The translations under genes were made by a program, and so were the position numbers. 12,111 nt of DNA from Methanobacterium sp. Its GTDB lineage: Archaea > Methanobacteriota > Methanobacteria > Methanobacteriales > Methanobacteriaceae. Where the stretch lies: assembly GCA_019084405.1 (NCBI GenBank), contig JAHRFX010000121.1:1-12111 (forward strand), written 5' to 3'. Of this stretch, positions 6,985 through 12,111 are shown piece after piece (within the stretch, counting starts at the first letter, position 1; each line of letters opens with the position of its first letter). The notes under the pieces are model-generated. The model was not told the DNA's origin. It worked only from the letters and a program-made list of their open reading frames with translations, and ran no database searches.

Positions 6985-7017
6985 AAAAAAAAAATATGAC
7001 ATGTATATTTACATGTC
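6985..7017 (-). terminator. intrinsic-type terminator after the minus-strand C39 gene
   Basis: A perfect 8-bp stem GACATGTA / TACATGTC with a 4-base loop (6998-7017) is followed on the minus strand by ATA and ten T. It lies 15 bp after the C39 stop at 7033, so it should end that transcript and insulate the TPR gene whose ribosome-binding site follows directly. Confidence 0.65.
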
Positions 7018-7032
7018 TTAAAGTTCGTATAT

Positions 7033-8034
7033 TCAGAGATTTTGAATCCATACACCCATACCTAAATGAAATTCCATGACTCCTACCGTAATATCTGACA
7101 TGCCTCCTACCATATCCCCATTTTTACATTTAATTGATCCTCTATGCATTCTTTTAAAGCCATCTGTAATAATCTTGACTATAAGTTTAGCATCATCATC
7201 ACTGGGATCAGCACCTCCTACTAAATTTTTAAATTCTTTTATACGATTTTGATGGTCTTTTAAGAGTTTATTCTGATTTATTATGAATATTCTCTTATCG
7301 TCGTGTTCTTCTTTATTGGGTATTGTATCAATAATTTTGTTTAATTCACTAGATTTCCGATTTGTATATTTTTCGTAATTACGTTGATATTCCAAATCAA
7401 CAGGGCGTATATTATTAGTAGATACATAACCATTACGAGAAACATAGCCTGTAGGCGTATATTTATTACCGGGCGATCTTGCTCGCGTGTATGAATTTAT
7501 CGTTGGAGAACGAACAACTGGATAATTTTGGCTATTCTGTTGTGTAGCTGTAGTAGTTATTTTTGGACGCTTTAGGTAAGGATCTATTAGATGATTGTAT
7601 ATGACAATACCCGTTAGAATACCACCAAGTATTGTCCAACCTACAGGCCCAGCTAATATGAGTGCACCTCCGGCCACATAAGCCATATTTGTTCCTTTAA
7701 TATTTTGCATTTGTTCATTGGTTAAAGTTGTACCGTTCAATGTATTGTTGGTTGAATTATTGGTCACTATTAATACATAGCCACTGTAAAGTTCGTTGAA
7801 TTGTTCTCTGGTCATTTCAATATTACCAAAAGCTGAATCTGCTAGAAGAACAGTTGTATCATTTATGCTTTTTATAACACTATAATGGTTAAGTCCAGCA
7901 ATACTTAAAAGAACAATATTGTCAATTGAAAGCTCATCCGATGATAAAATCATACCTGTTGCATTTAAACCTTTAAATTGAGCTGCAGGAACTAAGCCAT
8001 ACATACTAGTTCCAGATAGATCTATTCCTGCTTG
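7033..8034 (-). pseudogene. C39-peptidase-headed protein, catalytic end lost, variable tail
   Basis: From the ATG at 8004 the frame gives 323 residues, and homology to the plus-strand C39 gene extends ten codons further upstream (QAGIDLSGTS). The His (His40 in GLNHYSVI) and Asp (Asp56 in LLADSAFG) of the triad are present, but the part with the Cys is missing: the frame runs into the 29-bp repeat at 8039. A Gly-rich membrane segment follows (about 107-140), then a Tyr/Ser/Asn-rich linker (150-210), a charged helix (210-260) and a C-terminal 59 residues after LVGG (residues 261-264). KEFKNLVGG fits a double-glycine leader site (Glu at -8, Leu at -4). As it stands it should be inactive as a peptidase. 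The tail is unlike that of the sister gene. Confidence 0.75.
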
Positions 8035-8038
8035 GTAA

Positions 8039-8067
8039 AAGCAGTGGGGACGGTTCTTTTTGCTTTT
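8039..8067 (+). repeat. 29-bp direct repeat, left copy (REP-like)
   Basis: AAGCAGTGGGGACGGTTCT followed by TTTTGCTTTT-type sequence. It matches 11912-11940 at 26 of 29 positions in the same orientation. The core GGGGACGGTTCT with T-rich and GC flanks is a motif I associate with dispersed REP-like elements in Firmicutes. The broken end of the C39 gene lies 4 bp away. Confidence 0.75.
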
Positions 8068-8100
8068 CGGAAGGGTTATAAGCCCTTCCCTAGGAAAGCA
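8061..8100. repeat. nested imperfect hairpin beside the left repeat
   Basis: A perfect inner stem GGAAGGG / CCCTTCC (8069-8089) is enclosed by outer arms TGCTTTT (8061-8067) and AAAGCA (8095-8100). It overlaps the end of the 29-bp repeat and lies directly after the dhaL stop. There is no T-run on either strand, so a simple terminator is unlikely. It looks like the palindromic body of a REP-type element. Confidence 0.5.
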
Positions 8101-8101
8101 C

Positions 8102-8743
8102 TTACTTCCTTAGTTTTTCAATAATACCTGTAAAAATAACTCCAATCGCAGTTGCCCCTGCGTCAGGATGGTTTAAGCTTCTATCTCCTAAATAGGTGGC
8201 TCTTCCTTTTGACGCAACAATTTCCTTGGTTTTTTCTCCACCCAAAACTGCTTCACTTGCACTTTGCTCTAATGAGGTATACAAATCCTCATTATTTTTT
8301 GCGCTTTTTTTCAATGATTCAACTGCTGGAATTAAGGCATCTAGAAGAGTTTTATCACCAAGCTTTGCTCCACCTCTTTTTTGAATGCCATCTATAGCAC
8401 TCTGAAGCATTTCACTTAGCTCCAATAATTCTAGCTCATTTTTACCCTTTGCATAATTTGCAGCACCTCTAAACGCCGAGCCCCAAATAGGTCCTGATGC
8501 TCCTCCACAATATTCCGTTATAATCATGCCACAGTCCTTTAGAAATGTCCCTATATTTTCCTTAGATAGAGTCTCCCATTCCTGCTTTACTTTTCTAAAG
8601 CCTTTTGACAAGGACATTCCAAAGTCGCCGTCTCCAGCAGGTGAATCAAGCTCACAAAAATATACCTCGTTCTCAATTATAATATCAGACATGATATCAA
8701 CTATTCTTATAATATCCTTTGTAGTTAACTTATCCACTTGCAT
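8102..8743 (-). CDS. dhaL: dihydroxyacetone kinase subunit DhaL (nucleotide-binding)
   Basis: DhaL holds ADP/ATP and passes phosphate to dihydroxyacetone bound on DhaK. The metal-binding Asp triad is present with the family spacing: Asp33, Asp38 and Asp40 in ELDSPAGDGDFG. Other conserved parts are GGASGPIWGSAFRG (80-93), GAKLGDKTLLDAL (125-137), GRATYLGDRSLNHPDAGA (180-197). The usual His after GDGD is Phe here. Length (about 210) is normal. GGAGGA touches the ATG at 8743, too close to use; the in-frame GTG at 8737 has a 6-base spacing and gives MDKLTTKDI, so it may be the real start. It is last in the gldA-dhaK-dhaL operon. In DhaM-dependent systems the nucleotide is recharged by DhaM; none is in the window. 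Confidence 0.9.
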   Translation of the reverse strand: MQVDKLTTKDIIRIVDIMSDIIIENEVYFCELDSPAGDGDFGMSLSKGFRKVKQEWETLSKENIGTFLKDCGMIITEYCGGASGPIWGSAFRGAANYAKGKNELELLELSEMLQSAIDGIQKRGGAKLGDKTLLDALIPAVESLKKSAKNNEDLYTSLEQSASEAVLGGEKTKEIVASKGRATYLGDRSLNHPDAGATAIGVIFTGIIEKLRK

Positions 8744-8749
8744 TCCTCC
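8744..8749 (-). promoter_or_regulatory. ribosome-binding site of dhaL, favours the GTG start
   Basis: GGAGGA on the minus strand directly abuts the ATG at 8743, leaving no spacer. The in-frame GTG at 8737-8735 is 6 bases away, the normal distance. Confidence 0.55.
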
Positions 8750-8766
8750 AATTTCTCAAAGAGCTG

Positions 8767-9765
8767 TTACATTACCTTAATTGCAGGCGTATCAGCTGGT
8801 TCATCGAATAGTTCTTTTAATTCTTGATCTAACTTTAACATTGTTATTGATGCTCCTGCCATATCTAAGGAAGTCATGTAGTTGCCAACCATCGTTTTGT
8901 AAATTGTTAGTCCGTATTTTTCAATTTCTTTAGTTACGGAGTTGTTTAGCAAATATAGCTCCATAAGTGGTGTTCCCCCTAAACCATTAACCAAAAGCAC
9001 CACTTCGTCACCGTTTTCAAACGGGAGGTCTTCGAAAATCATCTTTACCTGCCTGTTTGCAAGCTCATTTGCTGTTGCTATTTTCTCTCTTGCTATTCCT
9101 GGCTCTCCATGTATGCCTACCCCAAACTCTATCTCGTCATCCTCTATCTTAAAGGTCGGCGCACCTTTGGCTGGCACTGTGCAGGATGTAAGTGCAAATC
9201 CTATCGTTCTTACATTAGCTATGACCTTTTCGGCTATTCTTTTTACTTCTGAAAGATCCTTTCCCATCTCCGCAGCCGCTCCTGCAATCTTATGCACAAG
9301 AATCGTGCCTGCGACTCCTTTCCTACCTACAGTATACAGACTATCCTTTACTGCGATATCGTCATTGACATATACCTTTTCAACAATTATGTTATCATCT
9401 TCTAATGCCATTTCAGCCGCCGCATCAAAATTCATGCAATCCCCAGAATAATTTTTTACTATTAGCAATGTCCCTTTGCTGGATTGAGTTTCAATTATAG
9501 CGTTGTAGACCTGTATTGTTGAAGGTGATGCGAACACATCTCCACACACTGCAGCATCTAGCATTCCTGTTCCAACTAATCCTCCATGGGCTGGTTCATG
9601 TCCGCTTCCGCCTCCACTGATTAGTATTACTTTATATTTATTTATTTTTTTCCGCTTTAATATCTTATATCTGCTGTTAAAAGCAATTTTGTTCGGATAT
9701 GCTCTCTCTATTCCTTCACACATTTCTAATACTATATTATCTAACTGATTAATTATTTTTTTCAT
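8767..9765 (-). CDS. dhaK: dihydroxyacetone kinase subunit DhaK (substrate-binding)
   Basis: DhaK binds dihydroxyacetone covalently through a histidine and presents it for phosphorylation to DHAP. The hallmarks are present: GGGSGHEPAHGG at 51-62 with His56, the active-site Asp109 in YSGDCMNFD, and the substrate-linking His219 in GVGIHGEPG. VNGLGGTPLMELY and GNYMTSLDMAGASIT follow in family order. The 332-residue length is typical, with no breaks. A GGAGGAGA ribosome-binding site precedes ATG in the 15-bp gap to gldA; dhaL follows after 23 bp. It would take the dihydroxyacetone made by GldA into glycolysis or gluconeogenesis. Codon content is visibly richer in G+C than in the TPR and C39 genes, which supports a foreign origin. 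Confidence 0.95.
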   Translation of the reverse strand: MKKIINQLDNIVLEMCEGIERAYPNKIAFNSRYKILKRKKINKYKVILISGGGSGHEPAHGGLVGTGMLDAAVCGDVFASPSTIQVYNAIIETQSSKGTLLIVKNYSGDCMNFDAAAEMALEDDNIIVEKVYVNDDIAVKDSLYTVGRKGVAGTILVHKIAGAAAEMGKDLSEVKRIAEKVIANVRTIGFALTSCTVPAKGAPTFKIEDDEIEFGVGIHGEPGIAREKIATANELANRQVKMIFEDLPFENGDEVVLLVNGLGGTPLMELYLLNNSVTKEIEKYGLTIYKTMVGNYMTSLDMAGASITMLKLDQELKELFDEPADTPAIKVM

Positions 9766-9780
9766 CGACTCTCCTCCAAT

Positions 9781-10863
9781 CTATTGTCCTAATTTATCAG
9801 CTGCCAATATCGCAGCCAATACCATTTGAGGTGTTACAGGGAATGGCATATTGTGAATCGTCTCTCCCTCTGCGCATGATGCTATTGCTACTGGCATCAA
9901 TTTTTCTTGTGAATTGTCAGTAATTCCAAGATCCTTTAGACACGTTGGAAGACCAACCTTCTTGCAATAATTAATTACTTCATTTATTTCACTTGTTGGT
10001 GCATTTTCTAATATTAGATGAACAAGGGTTCCAAAAGAAACCTTTTCCCCATGAAAATAATGATGTGTTTCATCTAATACGCTTAGCCCATTGTGAATTG
10101 CATGTGCTGCCGCTAATCCACTGCTTTCAAATCCTAGTCCACTAAGCAACACATTGGCTTCAACTATGTTTTCCAATGCTGGCGTTACAACATTTGAGTC
10201 GCTTGCCGCTATTGCCTTCAATGAATCTTCAAGTAGTATTTCATAGCACAATTTTGCAGCCGCCAAAGCAGTCTTGGTACTTTTGCCTCCTGGTATGTTA
10301 TTTGCAAATGATCTTTCACAGGATCTTGCTTCAAAATACGTTGCTAATGCATCTCCCATACCAGCTACTAAAAATCTTGTCGGTGCCTTTGCAATCAATT
10401 CTACATCCACTAAAACCAAGTCAGGATTTTTTCCGAAAAATATGTATTCATCAAATGTGCCTTCTTCAGTGTATAGTACTGCTAATGAGCTGCATGGCGC
10501 ATCAGTTGATGCGATGGTAGGAACAACGACTACTGGTTTTTTTTCATAATATCCCAATGTTTTAGCTGTATCTATTGCTTTTCCTCCACCTAATCCTATA
10601 ATAACATTATAACTAGTTTTTCCTGCTATTTCTCTTATCCTAGCCACTTCTACCTTTGAGCATTCACCATTAAATCCACAACTGATTAATTCAAAACTCT
10701 CTTTTCCCATAGCTTCATCCAATTGAGTTTGTACCCTTGCTTGATCTTCGCTGGAGGCTACTAGTAATGCCTTTTCTCCAAAGGGCTTCAAGTATACACC
10801 TAAATTTTTGAGTTCTCCTTCTCCTTGCACATATCTTGATGGCGAAACAAGTATTTTTTTCAT
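9781..10863 (-). CDS. gldA: glycerol dehydrogenase, NAD-dependent, zinc family III
   Basis: It oxidises glycerol to dihydroxyacetone with NAD (reversible). Sequence support: a 360-residue iron/zinc alcohol dehydrogenase of the GldA group, with the nucleotide-binding GGGKAIDTAK (92-101), PTIASTDAPCSSLAVLY (115-131), and the metal ligands Asp171 (GMGDALATYFEA), His254 (AAAHAIHNGL) and His271 (HHYFHGEKVSFGTL). It is the first gene of the operon with dhaK and dhaL, preceded by a GGGAGGT ribosome-binding site and a perfect TATAAT at 10915-10920. The pairing with DhaKL indicates glycerol or dihydroxyacetone use. In archaea the related sn-glycerol-1-phosphate dehydrogenase makes lipid backbones, but the residues here and the partners favour GldA. 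Confidence 0.93.
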   Translation of the reverse strand: MKKILVSPSRYVQGEGELKNLGVYLKPFGEKALLVASSEDQARVQTQLDEAMGKESFELISCGFNGECSKVEVARIREIAGKTSYNVIIGLGGGKAIDTAKTLGYYEKKPVVVVPTIASTDAPCSSLAVLYTEEGTFDEYIFFGKNPDLVLVDVELIAKAPTRFLVAGMGDALATYFEARSCERSFANNIPGGKSTKTALAAAKLCYEILLEDSLKAIAASDSNVVTPALENIVEANVLLSGLGFESSGLAAAHAIHNGLSVLDETHHYFHGEKVSFGTLVHLILENAPTSEINEVINYCKKVGLPTCLKDLGITDNSQEKLMPVAIASCAEGETIHNMPFPVTPQMVLAAILAADKLGQ

Positions 10864-10914
10864 TTTGTACCTCCCACATTATTTTTTAGAATCAACTATT
10901 GGCTAATTTTATCA

Positions 10915-10920
10915 ATTATA
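10915..10920 (-). promoter_or_regulatory. candidate bacterial -10 box for gldA-dhaK-dhaL
   Basis: A perfect TATAAT on the minus strand, about 52 bp before the gldA ATG. The -35 region at 17-bp spacing (TTTAAT) is only half matched. The rest of 10870-11038 holds no gene. A bacterial-type signal fits the view that the operon comes from a bacterium. Confidence 0.35.
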
Positions 10921-11038
10921 TTAATATCTTGCATCAGATTAAACTGTATTTTGATACTACTATTTGGTTGTACTTTTTAGCTCTGGATGATAAATTAGCC
11001 TAATAATGTGTCTTTATTTTGAATTGCTTCTAAAATGA

Positions 11039-11710
11039 CTTGGCGTTACCTACACCTTTTCTTTTATATTATTTTACCTGTTTATCCGATTTTTACATCA
11101 TAAAAACTTTAAGATACTCATAAATTATGGTGAAAACTTCCGCTGGAAAATGCTCTTTAAAGGAGCTTTTCTATGGTTTTTAATACTTTGCTTACTGACC
11201 TTACCTGATTTGTTAATTAACCCCGCTTCTTATCACTTTTCTCCAAATCCTAAGGCTTTTTCCATCCTTCTGATTTTGAGTTTTTTAACATTTCCAGTAC
11301 AGGCGTCCTTTGAAGAAATATTATTCCGCGGATACTTGATGCAAGGGGTAAGTCTTATCTCTAAAAGGCCGGTAATCCCGTTGTTGGTCACTTCCCTACT
11401 TTTTGGCCTGGTTCACTTCTTTAATGGCAGTAATACCGATCAGGGTCTTTTCATTGTAATATCCACATTCATCATCGGATTTATGTTGGGGACAATTACC
11501 TTGGCTGACAACGGCATAGAAACGGCCACGGGAGTTCATATTGTAAATAATCTATTTGTTGCCATTATATTTAATTCTGCAGATTCTGGATTACCCGGGT
11601 TACCTTCTCTGGTTACTGCTCCGTCATCCAATCCATTCACCGGCATACCCTTCCTGATTTTGGCCGTGTTTTTAATGATCGTGCTACTATTCTGGAATAG
11701 AAAGGAATAG
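11039..11710 (+). pseudogene. CPBP (CAAX-type) intramembrane metalloprotease, 5'-truncated
   Basis: All three active-site motifs of the CPBP/Abi family are present: EEILFRG (Glu55, Glu56, Arg60 counted from the ATG at 11150), FGLVH with His89, and HIVNN with His130 and Asn134. There are about five hydrophobic segments and a basic C-terminal end. In these enzymes a conserved 'FRWK..FKGA..W' region follows an N-terminal helix. Here NYGENFRWKMLFKGAFLWF spans the ATG, and in-frame homologous-looking codons continue upstream to a stop at 11036 with no start codon. So the N-terminus, including a first membrane helix, is cut off. Translation from 11150 could still give a shortened protein. Members process prenylated peptides or act in bacteriocin immunity; the substrate here is unknown. 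Confidence 0.7.
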
Positions 11711-11889
11711 GCTGTGGTCAATAATAATTCTCCCTCGCTTACCCAATTAAGAATATCTGGATCAGCCATAACATTTAATTTTGTAATGATTTTATTTATT
11801 CCTCCATGCCCTGCAATAATTTTGCATTTTTCCATGCATTGCATTTCCATCGCTGATTTGATAGATATTCCACTTTCCTTTAAGATCAA
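11701..11889 (-). pseudogene. PucR-family transcription regulator, N-terminal remnant
   Basis: From a TTG at 11889 the frame reads SGISIKSAMEM, then CKIIAGHGGINKIITKLNVM, ADPDILNWVSEGELLLTTAY. This is the conserved front domain of PucR-type regulators ('ELLLTTGY' motif and 'AG..GL...V..v.vme.pDi..W'). Homology ends near 11701, where the plus-strand CPBP gene stops. The remaining codons are antisense to CPBP. The GGDEF-like and helix-turn-helix parts, several hundred residues, are missing. It points the same way as gldA-dhaK-dhaL and may once have controlled that operon, but the intervening CPBP fragment breaks the link. No good ribosome-binding site precedes the TTG. Confidence 0.7.
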
Positions 11890-11911
11890 GGCTACACCCC
11901 ATTTTAAAAAG

Positions 11912-11940
11912 AAGCACCGGGGACGGTTCTTCTTGCTTTT
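11912..11940 (+). repeat. 29-bp direct repeat, right copy (REP-like)
   Basis: AAGCACCGGGGACGGTTCT followed by a T-rich end. It differs from 8039-8067 at three positions (6, 7 and 21). It lies 22 bp before the start of the PucR remnant. No nested hairpin like that beside the left copy is seen here. Confidence 0.75.
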
Positions 11941-12111
11941 TTTGTTGTTTCTGGCACTATCGATTTTTCTAGTGATATGGTAAATTTTTGAATAAATCCT
12001 TGATTTTTATTTCTTTTTTCATGGTTAATGTAGCTTTTTGATAAGTGGTAAAAGTTTTATTATGAGTTTTGCAGCGATTTTATATTATTTTCACCCTCAA
12101 TATCATGAAAA
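11941..12111. other. window-end intergenic sequence
   Basis: A+T-rich, with no credible gene. The missing front end of the C39 gene at 7033-8034 was looked for on the minus strand here and is not present. Confidence 0.6.

Noticed and set aside
6867..7055. A 62-residue minus-strand frame between the TPR gene and the C39 gene
   Set aside because: It runs through the terminator and reads the TPR N-terminus in a shifted frame; useful only as a sign of the A-run frameshift.
8942..9451. A 169-residue plus-strand frame inside dhaK
   Set aside because: Antisense shadow of a fully conserved dhaK; composition is Ser/Pro/Thr-rich with no motif.
11536..11710. Continuation of the PucR minus-strand frame into a 117-residue protein
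   Set aside because: Residues after the LLLTTAY motif are the antisense of the CPBP gene end and show no PucR homology.
11714..11983. An 89-residue plus-strand frame covering the PucR head and right repeat
   Set aside because: Antisense to the recognisable PucR residues; no ribosome-binding site.
12062..12111. Possible plus-strand gene start (MSFAAILYYF) at the window edge
   Set aside because: Only 16 codons visible and no clear ribosome-binding site.

Overview
The window reads as an accessory, heavily rearranged stretch of an A+T-rich archaeal genome, most likely a Methanobacterium-like methanogen. Reasons: VapBC and DUF2281/PemK-type toxin-antitoxin modules, C39-peptidase-headed secreted or membrane proteins, tandem TPR proteins and a dicluster ferredoxin tail of the kind common in Methanobacteriaceae, together with archaeal-style TATA boxes and oligo-T terminators. 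This is family recognition from memory, not a database match. No rRNA, tRNA or CRISPR array was seen.

Left part (1-2770): an IS630-type transposase tail (minus) is joined to the tail of a primase/helicase-like gene (plus). The end of that reading frame runs over the first 15 codons of a PemK/MazF-type toxin (minus), whose DUF2281-type antitoxin is still intact. Next come three palindromes on an exact 18-bp spacing, a headless two-cluster ferredoxin domain, and an intact AbrB/PIN (vapBC) pair flanked by diverged direct repeats.

Middle part (2770-8035): two C39-peptidase-headed proteins on opposite strands share the peptidase head but have unrelated tails. The plus-strand copy keeps its Cys-His-Asp triad and is followed by a small four-helix membrane protein. 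The minus-strand copy has lost its catalytic Cys end. Between them lie two tandem paralogous TPR genes (minus), each separated from the next gene by a hairpin plus T-run and neither with a normal start codon at its homologous N-terminus.

Right part (8039-11940): two near-identical 29-bp direct repeats bracket about 3.9 kb holding glycerol dehydrogenase, DhaK and DhaL as a tight minus-strand operon. It has strong bacterial-style Shine-Dalgarno sites and visibly higher G+C. Together these would oxidise glycerol to dihydroxyacetone and phosphorylate it for glycolysis; no DhaM is present. Upstream lie a 5'-truncated CAAX-type (CPBP) membrane protease on the plus strand and, butted against its end, the first 63 codons of a PucR-type regulator on the minus strand. 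The block looks like DNA of Firmicutes type, either transferred or joined by assembly.

Overall, at least eight genes in 12 kb are cut off at one end, and several joints can be placed to within about 20 bp. The window therefore reads as a recombination hot spot.
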